From positions 3,038,001-3,102,000 of the forward strand of contig OZ218955.1 in assembly GCA_965112735.1 (NCBI GenBank): a stretch of 64,000 bases of DNA, read 5' to 3'. The notes under the pieces are model-generated. The model saw only the letters and a program-made list of their open reading frames with translations, had not been told where the DNA came from and did no database searches. Shown here one piece after another: positions 1 to 32,203 of the stretch; the stretch's first letter is position 1, and the number at the start of each line of letters is the position of its first letter. A program made the position numbers and the translations under genes. This DNA is from Phaeosaccion multiseriatum (taxonomy: Eukaryota > Ochrophyta, other classes).

Positions 1-1
1 G

Positions 2-17328
<17,327 letters not shown>

Positions 17329-17919
17329 GCAGTTGGTGATACAGCATCAGCCCTCTCCAGGCCCAGAGCCCTCTGCAGGCCCAGAGTGAGCGGAAGGAGG
17401 GAGGGGAGGGGGCAGAGGTGTCGCACTTGTGCATATCGTCGAGAGAAACTGTAGATACCGTAAATACATGCGCATACTTAGAAAAGAGTGGAGTGTTTCC
17501 TTTAGTCTCCATAACAGAGGTGAGTAGTAGGAAAGGAAGCGGGAGGCGGATCACCACGGAGGCCTCTTGCAAATCGGAGGCCTTCATTCTTCCCGAGGGG
17601 ATCCACCCAGAAGAGGTTCCGCGCTTAGCTTAGCTTGGGAAGTCACTCGTAACGCCTTAGTGAGCAAAGCCACAGTGCACGCCCATCTGCCGCAATACCT
17701 CAAGAGCCTGGGATTGGGATATACCATATGCCTCTACCACGCGAAGCAAATCAAGGCTGCCTCTGTCGCCCTTCCTCGCTAGCAGAGCCCCCTAATCGTA
17801 GAGGATGAGGCAGAGGATGGAGAGCAACAGGATGCTTTCATGGTTAGGTATCATGTCCTGAACATGCCTGTCGGAGTTAGCCCCTCGCAAGACCTCACCG
17901 CCGACGAGACTTCTTTTGT
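17329..17919. other. Spacer between convergent VPS13 and cysteine-repeat genes
   Basis: It holds the VPS13 3' flank, with one copy of the dispersed 20-mer at 17329 and two direct repeats of about 25 bp around 17310-17390. I see no supported gene or RNA. Confidence 0.5.
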
Positions 17920-18056
17920 TCATCCGATAGACATGACGTCGTCAGCGTCGTCCCCCACGAAGAAGTTAGCCCTGCTGGCCGACTCAGCGGAGTCCAAGTC
18001 CTCACTGCCGGCTTCCTCCAATGGCAAGTCCGGCGTCGTCTTGAGGAACGACCACG

Positions 18057-18118
<62 letters not shown>

Positions 18119-19615
18119 CCGTTTCCCCCTTTCTTCGACTCATCAAGGATCCCGCCCAGGAGAAAGGACCCCGCCGCATCACCGGAAATGGAGTCGTCGG
18201 GAGAGTCTCGTTGCGACCACGGAACCCTCTCCCAAGGGTACTCGTCCACGGCGACAAATCGAGCGTCCCAGTCCTCTTCCGTCCAGTCCGGCGCCATGGA
18301 GCGGGAGAGGGCAGTGAGCCCGAGGCGGGACGCTGCGGCAGTGGCCGCGGGGCATCCATCTGCAGGAAGGCCGAGCTCCGAGCACTCCCCAGGGGGGTTG
18401 CTGTAAGGGAACAAGATGAGGGGAATTTAGGGTCACATAGCTAGGGAGTTCCGGTGAAGGGTGCATTTTGCGAGGCAAGCGAAACGAAAAGGAGAGAGAG
18501 GCAAGAGACAAGAGAGACCGGGAGCGCAAGCGACAAACGGCCTTTTTCCGCGTGATGACTGGACTGGCCTCAGGCGGCGAAGAGCTCCCCCATTCTGTTT
18601 TCTGTAACGCGAGGGGACTTGAACACTGCTCCTCACCATGCGCTCTCCTCTCCTGAGATACAGCACGATGTGGTAGAGCCATCGGTGGTACTGTAGGGGC
18701 CGTACACCTGAGGTAGGGGGAAGAACGAGCACGAGGTTGAGAGGGTCTTGCTTTGTGCCTGTGATACTAGTATACTGTAATTGACGGACGGGAAATTTGG
18801 CTGTCGTCGTTAGTAAACCGTTAATAAACGCGCCAGCGTACAGCAAAGCGACACGACCAGGTAGAGGGAGAGGGGTTTCCGCACCGGCGCTTGGCAGGCC
18901 CGTGCGGTTTCGCAAGTTACTCGGGAGTGGCCCTGGGCACTGATGGAAGAGCAAGAAGCTTCGCCGCTACACACCGCACTCGCGCAGCAAGACGACGGCT
19001 CGGAGTCCTGTCCTCCATGCACCAGAGAGTCGCACAGATGAATGCGCTGAGGAGAGTGGAGCACGAGACGCGCGAGAAGCAAAGAGCTCAGGAGGAGGCA
19101 GCAGCGAGGAGGACGGGGCAGCATGGCGAATGGGAGAGAGGGAGAAGGGGGCCAATGGTTCGACTACTCCTCGTCTCACTCACCATGCAACTGTTACGTC
19201 CCCGGCACACGGCTACGGACTGGTCCAGCAGAGCTGCGCTATAGCATGCAAAAGCGTCCTCGCACACCACACTCGAAGCCCCGCTGAAGGTGGTCAGGTG
19301 GCAGCTCTCCTCCCCGTTGCAGACCACTTTGCAGTTCTCAAATCTCTTGATAGAGGTTCCCCACGCGTAGCCGCAGGCATTGGAATCTGCCCCCTCCGCA
19401 GTGGGTAGGGAGACATCGGAGCAGACGAAGGGTCGATCGTCTGTGGGGTCGCAGATGCACGTTTCGACACCAGTAGCGCCAGTCTTCAAGTCTCCCCGGT
19501 AGGCGATAGCATCTCCTGTGAAGCCCACGCACGCCTCTTTGAAGCTCAGGCTGCTACCTCCCCCGCTGAGGAGGACAAGGCCCAGCGCTGACAGCCGCGT
19601 CTCAGAGTCAAGCAT
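17920..19615 (-). CDS. Secreted cysteine-repeat protein with acidic C-terminal tail
   Basis: Function unknown. Four minus-strand exons agree in phase: 19615-19184, 19046-18885, 18707-18637 and 18400-17920, about 381 residues. The N-terminus has a short hydrophobic stretch (LSALGLVLLSGG) that could be a signal peptide. The body repeats a two-pair cysteine pattern, with segments such as VVCNGEESC, VCEDAFACY, VCRGRNSC, VCSGEASC and CISGEESAC. These units continue across exon junctions, which supports the splice model. The C-terminus has a Trp- and acid-rich segment (DWTEEDWDAR), then about 20 consecutive Asp encoded by an ATC repeat at 18058-18117, and ends VMSIG. A calcium-binding or extracellular matrix role is possible but unproven. 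It is divergent from the downstream glycosyltransferase-like gene. Confidence 0.65.
18058..18117. repeat. ATC trinucleotide repeat encoding poly-Asp
   Basis: Pure ATC on the plus strand, read as GAT/GAC on the minus strand inside the cysteine-repeat gene. It is one of few microsatellites here that encodes protein in its own gene's frame. Confidence 0.95.
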
Positions 19616-20138
19616 CGTCCGGGCCTCGTTTGGTTTGGAGCTTGATGTGCAGGCCGGGAGTGGAAGAGAGCGACTTCAAGGGCCGAGCGTGGAAATAAAA
19701 CCAACCCTGGTTCCCCTCTGTGCTTCTCTAACAAAGACAGAGAGTCCTCGCGACGTGGTACTGTGGCGAATGTTGCTACAACTAAGAGGTAGCACGGCGA
19801 AAAGGAAAGGAGAAGCGCAGTTGCAGTGAGCCCTCCCTGAGCTCCCTCAGCGGGTACAAAGAAACTCGCTAGCTAGCGCTGCCTGAGAGAAATAATCACC
19901 TTTGCCTGCTCCAAAGTGCCTAGTTGGTCATGCGGGGTTGCATCCTTGTCAGGGGGGGGGGGGGGAGCAATGGCGGCTCTCGAGAGAGAAGGAGGCAGAG
20001 AGTGTGGGGGGTGGGTGATGGGTGGCAGCAGAAGTGCCCGTGAGTAAGAACCTTAGCGCCAATATCTTATTATCGATTATTATTGTCAATTAGCGCGGGC
20101 CACCCCCCCTAGACATTCTCACACACTTTGGCACAGAG
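19616..20138. promoter_or_regulatory. Divergent intergenic region
   Basis: 523 bp between two start codons on opposite strands, so it should contain both 5' ends. It includes a G run near 19950 and an AT-rich stretch at 20060-20095. I recognise no specific promoter element. Confidence 0.45.
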
Positions 20139-22029
20139 ATGCACAACGGCCTTGCCTTGGCTGTGCTCTTGCTGGCCTGCTACAGTCACTTGCGCATGTG
20201 TGTGGGCCTTCCAGCGTGGAATAGCACAGCCTATCCCCACATCTACGGCCACCGGCACGGCGCTGCAGACTTGGTCGCATCAGGCCCTAACGTGCTCTTC
20301 GCCAGCTACTACGATGCCCACAGTGAGGCGGCCGCACCCAGCGGCTTCTCCCAGACCCCGTATCTTGCTTCACACTGCGACGGCCTAGGAGGTGTGTCCA
20401 CCCAGAAGCGCGGGAGCCCTGACCTGTGTGTCCACCCAGAAGGGCGCCTTGAAGGGCTCCCGCGCTACCGCCCAGGATTTTTTCTTTTTTTAATGCTCAC
20501 TCGACACTACTAGGCATCGCAGTACGGATACGACGCGATTATTGACACGAATCAATACCACGAGGAGCTGACGTGGCCGTTGGACGAGCTTGGAACGAGA
20601 GGTGAGGAGAGGATTTGTGAGCGCGTCACCAGCCAGGTGGCTACGCAGCGCAGTCAGACGAGGACTGAATCTGATCCCCCCTTTCTCTCTCTCTCTCTGG
20701 CTGCATCCCTCTTTCAATCGCCATCGCTCTGGTTCTCTCTTTCTCCATCTCCCTCTTCCCCCCCTGCCTTCTCTCCGTATTGCTCCATTGACGCTCTGTC
20801 GATCCCGCCCCCTCAGAGCCGCTCCCTCCCCACTTCAACAAAGTGGCGGGGCTCCGAAAGTACCTTCCCCACTACGACTGGATTCTGCAGTTAGATCACG
20901 ACCAGTGGCTCACGGGCCGGGACAGAAGAGAGGAGGACTTCCTGGATGAGTTCGAGCGCCAAGGCGCAAATGTACATCTCTTTGTGCCCATGGCTGGATC
21001 TGGCTTTACCGCCCGAGATCAGCCAAGTGAGATGCCATCTTAGCACACGCACGATCCCTGCTGCCTGGACGTGCGTGGCGAGACGCCTGAGCACTCTCCA
21101 CCCTCTCCTGTGCTGCTGAGCTGAGCGATCCGGCCCCGCCGGCGCTGCCCCGCTTCCCCCTCTGCTCGCTTCGATAGGTAGCTACTCCTTCAGCAACTAC
21201 GCATTCCTTTTGCGAGGCTCGGACTTCGGAGAGCGCCTGCTCGACACGTGGTGGAAGTGGGGCGTGGAGGAGGCGGGCTGTAGGTACAGGCACGTGATCG
21301 AGAAGCGGCTCCTCTGGGACGAGGCGACCAGGTATGACAGAGGTGGGAATGGCCTCTCACTCGTCGATAAAGTGTTGCTTGTCTCCCTTTCCCTTCCCGG
21401 CCCTTCCGTCCTTCCGTCCTTCCTTCCTCCCCATGCGGCGGTCTCTCTCTTTTCCTCTCCTGAGTGTTTTCGCTTCGACTCGTCTGCCCTTCTGTCTGCT
21501 CTTTGTCTTGGCCTGGCGACGACAGGGCTGGATGTGGTACGCAATGGTGGTAATGTACGGCGAGCGAGTGGAGGGGGCTGCCCATGAGCGCCATCCCCTG
21601 CCTCGATCAGTGCACCAGTTCGATAAGCCTGATGACATGCATTGACAAGACTTTCAAGGTAGGATCAAGTCCGCCGTGGGACTCACACTTTCTTCCGGGG
21701 GGGAAGGCAATAAACTCACGTCTTGGCAGAGTGACTTGCTTTTCATGCGAGCCGCTTGCTTCTTGTTGCTTATCCTGTCCCGCCTTTGTATACCGCCGCC
21801 CCCTGGGGATTGGGGGTCCCGATCTTCGCCTCGCTCATCGCCTCGTCCTGCTTACCTGCCTGCTGATGGTCAGACCGAGCACTACTACCAGCAGGGCCAC
21901 ACGGGCCCCTCCCTCAAGGGAGTAGGCCCTTTTATCTTCAGCGCCCGCACCAACACCGGGGAGTCAGGGCTCGGCTTGGAGACGAATTGGGCCCTGCCTC
22001 GAAAGAAGGACCCCAAAGGTGTTAGCTAA
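20139..22029 (+). CDS. Glycosyltransferase-like protein (GT-A/GT34-type), splice model incomplete
   Basis: Probably a secretory-pathway sugar transferase. The start at 20139 gives a signal-like N-terminus (LALAVLLLACYSHL). Later exons: about 20518-20599, 20817-21028, 21179-21331, 21526-21659 and 21892-22029. The middle carries YDWILQLDHDQW, a D-x-D site like the metal and nucleotide-sugar site of GT-A enzymes. It is followed by YAFLLRGSDFGERLLDTWW, which resembles the acceptor-domain motif of GT34 (GMA12/MNN10) enzymes. The last exon ends KKDPKGVS. Phases conflict at the first junction and inside the 21526 exon, where the protein-like frame GWMWYAMVVMYGERV differs from the frame that splices to both neighbours. 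The gene may therefore be a recent pseudogene, hold sequence errors, or use splice sites I missed. Confidence 0.5.
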
Positions 22030-22275
22030 GATGCTGGAGGAGCACGCCTTCTCCATGCACGCCAAGCCACCCAGCAACCCCTGCTCGTAGCTATCGCTCT
22101 GCGCATTGTGCTCGGCGAGATGGTTCCTCATTGCCTGAAGGAGCGCTGTTCTTTCACGCGCCTCGATCCGGATGCGCTCGCAGCTGCAGCCAGGAGAGGG
22201 GAGAAAGGGGGCCCAGCAGGGGGGCTCGGCTTTCGGGGCGACAGCCAGTGACTTGCCGGGCCACGCCACTGCCAC
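22027..22275 (-). other. Coding-like minus-strand segment overlapping the 3' end of the glycosyltransferase gene
   Basis: The minus frame reads a helix-like stretch including RTALLQAMRNHLAEHNAQS and GLLGGLACMEKACSS. A possible acceptor at the top (CTGCAG near 22200) suggests a downstream exon of the novel minus-strand gene at 22729-23725. I could not join the two in phase, so this is only a candidate exon. Confidence 0.3.
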
Positions 22276-22390
22276 TGCAGTAGACGGGTAAAGACGGGAA
22301 TGAGGCGATTATTTGATTATTTAGTAGCAAGGGGGGCGCCCACCTTGCTCAAGGGGAAGGAGGAAACTGTATTTTAATTAATTTTTGCGA

Positions 22391-22600
22391 GACCTTCGCG
22401 AGGGAGTCGATGAGCCCCCCCGCCTTTCCCTCGGACTGGTGCTCCCTTAAAAATTGGATGAAAATCCACCCCAAACAATGTCCACCCCAAACAAGACAAG
22501 GCATGGGTAATGTCTGTTTGGGGTGTACAATTTCAGACAATTTGTAAGAGGAGCATCAGTCCGAGGGAAAGGCGGGGGGGCTCATCGACTCCCTCGCGGG
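22391..22600. repeat. Diverged inverted duplication with 95-bp spacer
   Basis: Left arm 22397-22449 and right arm 22545-22598 are reverse complements with one mismatch and one indel. Weaker similarity continues inward for about 15 bp. The spacer contains a second, smaller inverted repeat built on CACCCCAAACA. Each arm reads REHQSEGKAGGLIDSLA or its near match in the sense direction on opposite strands. Confidence 0.9.
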
Positions 22601-22733
22601 GCTGTTGGCCGCTTACCGCCGGGGGGCAGACGCGGGAGAAAAAGTCGAGTGCCTGAAGAGGGTAATGCATGCTGGAGTCGTCGAGTACTACTCGTCCAGC
22701 GGGACGCAGATGGATGCCTTGTCCCCACCATGA
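22551..22733 (+). pseudogene. Plus-strand coding fragment, sister copy of the inverted repeat
   Basis: This open frame starts inside the right arm and runs to a TGA at 22731, reading segments such as GLIDSLAGLLAAYRRGADAG and KVECLKRVMHAGVVEYY. The composition is protein-like, in contrast to the opposite strand over most of this stretch. No start codon or upstream exon is obvious, so it is either the last exon of a gene I cannot complete or a gene relic. The left arm encodes the same peptide on the minus strand. Confidence 0.35.
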
Positions 22734-23725
22734 AAAAGTTGTCCTCGAGGCTGGTGACATACACAGCCCGCTGCGGCGACGTCCATCCTTTAGCTTGTAC
22801 ACACTTTGACGAGGCATGCCATGCGCAAAGAGGCTGCCGATGGTCCTCTCCAAGGTTGTGGAAGAGGTGGACATACACGTCACGTTGGGCGTACCCCCCC
22901 CACTTCAGACTGGCGGCTTGGCGTCGAGGCCCTGAAGTAGGGAGTTTGCCAAGTAGGCAACCCTTTCTCTTGATCCTTTGCCGCCTGGAGTGCTACCTTG
23001 ATGAACTCAGTCTGCGCTGGTGGTCTATTCTTCGTCCCAAACCCTCCCCCACCACAACCGCCCCCCTCCTCGCCCGTATTACCATCCTCCTCGTCCTCAT
23101 CCTCGTCGTTTTCACCCCTGTTGGCACAAAAAAAGATGTAGAAAGGGGGCGAGAACAACCGGGGGAAGAAAGTGTGTCAAGGTATGTACAGAAAGGGCGG
23201 CCCGAGAGGGGGGTGGGGGGGGGGGGGCGTCGACAGGAGCAGCCAGGCATCAAGAAGGAAGAGGCGATAATTGAGAACGTACCGCTTAGACGTGCGACCA
23301 AGGGGCGGCGAAGAAAACCCTACGAAGTGGTCACCACTTGCACTATCTACCCTATCTGCGCTCGAAGACATGTCACAGCCCTTCTTCTTTCGCTTCTCTT
23401 CCTGCTCCGCTGGGAGAGGAAATCTTCATCAATTCCTTTTATAGCTGCACGAATCAACCGCAGCTTCTCGCTTATTTCCTTCACGGGCCGGCCTCGTCCT
23501 CCTCCAATAAGCAATCCCCTTCCTGGTTTGCAATTGTTTCCGCGTCTCCTCTTGTGCTGCAGCGATTGTTGCAAGCTCAGCCTCCACTCTCGCTTGAGTG
23601 CCAGTTTTCGAAGCGGTCGCTGGTTGTGCCGCCGCAGCGGCTGCATCTGCCAGAGCACCGGCTTGCGTCCAAGTCTCGTCGTCCCAATCACTGGCGCTGT
23701 CATCGTCGTCGTGCGCTTTTACACT
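22729..23725 (-). CDS. Novel spliced protein of unknown function (partial model)
   Basis: I do not recognise the family. Four minus-strand exons splice with consistent phase: 23725-23485, 23355-23283, 23117-22997 and 22902-22729. In order they encode an acidic, Ala-rich, coiled-coil-like segment (DDDDSASDWDDETW, then RVEAELATIAAAQEETRKQL), a Ser/Gly segment (HFVGFSSPPLGRTSK), a strongly acidic Gly-rich linker (GENDEDEDEEDGNTGEEGGG), and a compact domain with Trp, His and Cys (WGGYAQRDVYVHLFHNLGED, KGWTSPQRAVYVTSLEDNFF). Both ends are open: the first exon begins at an acceptor, and downstream exons may lie at 22027-22540. The DNFF in the last exon recalls piggyBac transposases but is too short to support that. 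Confidence 0.4.
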
Positions 23726-23834
23726 CTACAAGGAGCGATGGCACTCCACGTCTCCCAGTTTTAGTTTCAAGTATTAGCCCACGCTCATTTCGATCGCAGC
23801 ATTGAAGAGAGAAGAAGGGGGAGAACAGGGAACC

Positions 23835-29478
<5,644 letters not shown>

Positions 29479-29858
29479 GGGGCGTGTTTGGCACAGTAGT
29501 TGGTGATACAGCAGCAGCCGGAGGATGAGGAGGAGGGGGGAGGGGGGAGAAAGAGAGGATGGAAGGGGCAATAGCAACAGCTGCAGCAGCAAGCAAGCCA
29601 GATGAGGAGGAGAGGATGGAAGCAGCAGCAGCAGCAGCAGCAGCAGGGGACCGGCGGCATGGCAGGGGTGCGGGGCTGTGCGGAGGGAGGGGTGGATGGA
29701 GGCATACGGGTGGTTGATGGCCCGGACTCGTAGTGTTTTTGCTTACTTACGTAAGGCGCCGTATTATAAGATAAGATTGGTGCGTTTAGTAAAATGGTGA
29801 GGGCCTTGTTTCCTTTCTAGTCTCCTTCTCCCCCCACCCCCTTCGAGCCTCGTGTGCA
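29479..29858. other. Spacer between convergent GDH-like and ankyrin genes
   Basis: It holds the 3' flanks of both genes, one dispersed 20-mer copy at about 29496-29516 and CAG-rich stretches near 29580-29645. I see no separate gene. Confidence 0.5.
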
Positions 29859-31943
29859 TCAGGCACTGCTCTTGGCCTTCTTCAAAGAGGGCCCCTCCTC
29901 ATCGCCATCTTCAGCCCCCTCCGCTTCTCCTCCTCCTCCCGTACCCTTCCCCTCCTGCAGCACAAAGCCGTACTCGCTCATCGACGCCTTCACCTTCCTC
30001 GACAGGCCCTCCAAGCAGAAGAACTCCGCGGCCTGCAGAGCCTGCTTCGCTCTGATCTCGTCAAACAGCTTTGCACACTCTTCCCTCACTCCACCACCAC
30101 TGCTGCTGCTCTCCTTCCCTTCTCCGCTGCCATTGCTGCTCGTGCCTCTCTTTCTCTTCCTTGCCGATCCAGGTCTCCTCGTCAGCAGCTCCTCCACGCT
30201 GCCCGTGGTGACGAACTTCACCACGGCCTCGAAGCCCTCCTCCGTAAAGTTCACTCCGTCGTACTCGAGCTCAATCTCCTTCTTCTTGTCCTTTCCCTTT
30301 CCTTTCTTGCCGCTCTTGTACCCATACTTGGCAGGGTCCAGTATGGTGGGGAGAATACCTGCTGCAGAAGAGCTATTACCAGCGCTCTTCGTCCCTTCCC
30401 CTCCTCCTGTCCCCCCTCCCTCTCTGACCTTCGCCATCAGCTGCTCCACCAAGGGAATATTCAAGCTGTACTGCTTCCCTCCCCTCTCCCCGGTAGCCTT
30501 GTTCACCAGCCGTACCTGCACCACATCGTCCGTCTTCTCATCGTCACCGTCGGCAGTCACGGTATAGTGCTCAGCTACAGTGTCGAATCTGTCAGAGAGA
30601 GCATTCTTCTCCTCCCTGCCTTTGCTAAGGAATGTGGCAATGACACCACCGAACCCCTTCTCTCCTGCCAAAGCGATGACCTCCCCATCGACCGCAGCGA
30701 CCATCTTCAGCAGGAATGCAGCCACCTTCTCGCGGGCCTCGTGGCTTCCTGGCTCAGCTTCGTAATCTCCAAGTATCTGTGACAAGGCTTGTTCATCAGG
30801 ATGCATGCAGGCCATCAAGGGACTTTGGCCCGTGTTGGTCAGAGCACCGATCTCAGCCCCAGCCTCCACAAGCAGATAAGACAGCTCCATGCTGCCCAGA
30901 GCTGCGGCCATGTGTAGAGGTGTCATGGCAGTCGTACTCTTCACCTTGACTGAGGCACCAGCTTGTATCAGCTCAGACGCGATCTTCACACGCCCCATTG
31001 CGACCGCATCGAAGAGGGGGGTACGGCCCTCATCATCCTGTAAGTCGAGAGAGACGCCGAGGCGCATAAGCTCCTTTACACAAGCCAATCTTCCGTCGAA
31101 GCATGCATTATGAAGCGGTGTGGTCATGTTGTCATCTCTAGCATCAAGCTGCAACCCACTCTCCAGCAGAAGAGGCAAGCACTGCACATTGCCGTTCCCT
31201 GCGGCGAGGTGCAGGAGGGTCGCATCGCCATACTGCGTCTTGATTTGCGCGTTGGCACCGCCCTTCAGCAGCAGATACAAGGCCTCTGCCCGTCCTCCAT
31301 TCTTCTCACCACCACCTTTGCAGCACGCCTGGGCTGCCGTGTCACCGTCTTCATCTCTCTCATTCGGCTTTGCTCCGGCCTTCAGCAACGCTTCCACTCC
31401 CTCAGGACTACCAGCAATGGCTGCCTGGTGTAGGGCCTCGCTGCCCTCCACTTCCGCGCCATGCCTCATCAAGTACCTCAAAATCAGGGGGTGGTCACCT
31501 CCAGCAGCAAAGGTCAATGCGGTTGCGACCGCACCACTCTTCTCATTGACATTTGCACCTGCTCCCACGAGTCCCTTCACCAAGTCAAAGTGACCCCTGT
31601 CTGCAGCTCGCTGAAGAGGCGTCCGGCGGCCAGTAACAGCGAGGACGTTCCCACTCATGGTGTCAATATCCAGCCCGCACTTCTGCAGCAGCTTGACGCT
31701 CCCCAGCATATTCACGCCCTTCTCCTCCAGGCACCGTGTCTTCTTGATCTTGTCCATGTCGGCCAGGGCATGGAGAGGAGTGTAGCCCTCCTTTGTGAAG
31801 TGCTTCAGGTCCAAACTGATTAGCGCGGCTTTGAGCAGGAGAAGGAGGTGCTCCGTGCTGCTGGCCCCGCCCGAAGCCTCCCACTCCTTCGTTCCCTCAT
31901 ACCACTCGTCCACAAACCGAACAGTATCCTCAGGAGATGGCAT
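29859..31943 (-). CDS. Ankyrin-repeat protein with BTB-like C-terminal region, copy 1
   Basis: Single intronless frame of 694 residues starting MPSPEDTVRFVDEWYEG. Roughly residues 55-400 hold nine or ten ankyrin repeats with typical TPLH..A, G..D.V..L...GA signatures, for example GHFDLVKGLVGAGANVNEK and LLHLAAGNGNVQCLPLLLES. The C-terminal third has a basic stretch (KSGKKGKGKDKKK, a possible nuclear signal). It is followed by YDGVNFTEEGFEAVVKFVTT and LQAAEFFCLEGLSRKVKA, whose spacing resembles the second half of a BTB/POZ domain; that assignment is inference. A Ser/Gly linker and acidic tail end the protein. It likely scaffolds protein interactions, possibly as a ubiquitin-ligase adaptor. It is a tandem paralogue of the gene at 34299-36356, and is divergent from the glycosyltransferase between them. 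Confidence 0.85.
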   Translation of the reverse strand: MPSPEDTVRFVDEWYEGTKEWEASGGASSTEHLLLLLKAALISLDLKHFTKEGYTPLHALADMDKIKKTRCLEEKGVNMLGSVKLLQKCGLDIDTMSGNVLAVTGRRTPLQRAADRGHFDLVKGLVGAGANVNEKSGAVATALTFAAGGDHPLILRYLMRHGAEVEGSEALHQAAIAGSPEGVEALLKAGAKPNERDEDGDTAAQACCKGGGEKNGGRAEALYLLLKGGANAQIKTQYGDATLLHLAAGNGNVQCLPLLLESGLQLDARDDNMTTPLHNACFDGRLACVKELMRLGVSLDLQDDEGRTPLFDAVAMGRVKIASELIQAGASVKVKSTTAMTPLHMAAALGSMELSYLLVEAGAEIGALTNTGQSPLMACMHPDEQALSQILGDYEAEPGSHEAREKVAAFLLKMVAAVDGEVIALAGEKGFGGVIATFLSKGREEKNALSDRFDTVAEHYTVTADGDDEKTDDVVQVRLVNKATGERGGKQYSLNIPLVEQLMAKVREGGGTGGGEGTKSAGNSSSAAGILPTILDPAKYGYKSGKKGKGKDKKKEIELEYDGVNFTEEGFEAVVKFVTTGSVEELLTRRPGSARKRKRGTSSNGSGEGKESSSSGGGVREECAKLFDEIRAKQALQAAEFFCLEGLSRKVKASMSEYGFVLQEGKGTGGGGEAEGAEDGDEEGPSLKKAKSSA

Positions 31944-32203
31944 GCTTCACGAGAAGAGGCAGAAGAGAAGGGCAAGGAATGAAGAGAGAAAAGAGAAAAT
32001 ATAAATATTCAAATCGGATGCCATTTGTGAAGCATGATGCACCAACATGCAAAGAAACCAACTTTTTTGCCCACAAAGATCACAAAGTTTTCGCCCACAA
32101 AAGCAAAAGTAAAAAAATTAACGCGATTAGCGCGCTACAAAGTTCCACGCCACTCTCAGCTTTTCCTGAGGAGCTCGCAATCGGCATCAGTCATAGTAGC
32201 ATC
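31944..32203. promoter_or_regulatory. Short divergent promoter region, AT-rich
   Basis: 260 bp between the ankyrin start (minus) and the GT17-like start (plus). A TATA-like TATAAATA lies at 32000-32007. The region is much richer in A and T than the surroundings. That it drives both genes is inferred from layout only. Confidence 0.45.

Noticed and set aside
22729-22902. piggyBac-like transposase from the DNFF peptide
   Set aside because: Four residues only; no catalytic Asp motifs or terminal repeats visible.
31937-32203. Upstream extension of the GT17-like frame
   Set aside because: Overlaps the divergent ankyrin start, is AT-rich and Lys-rich, and would bury the signal anchor 90 residues inside the protein.
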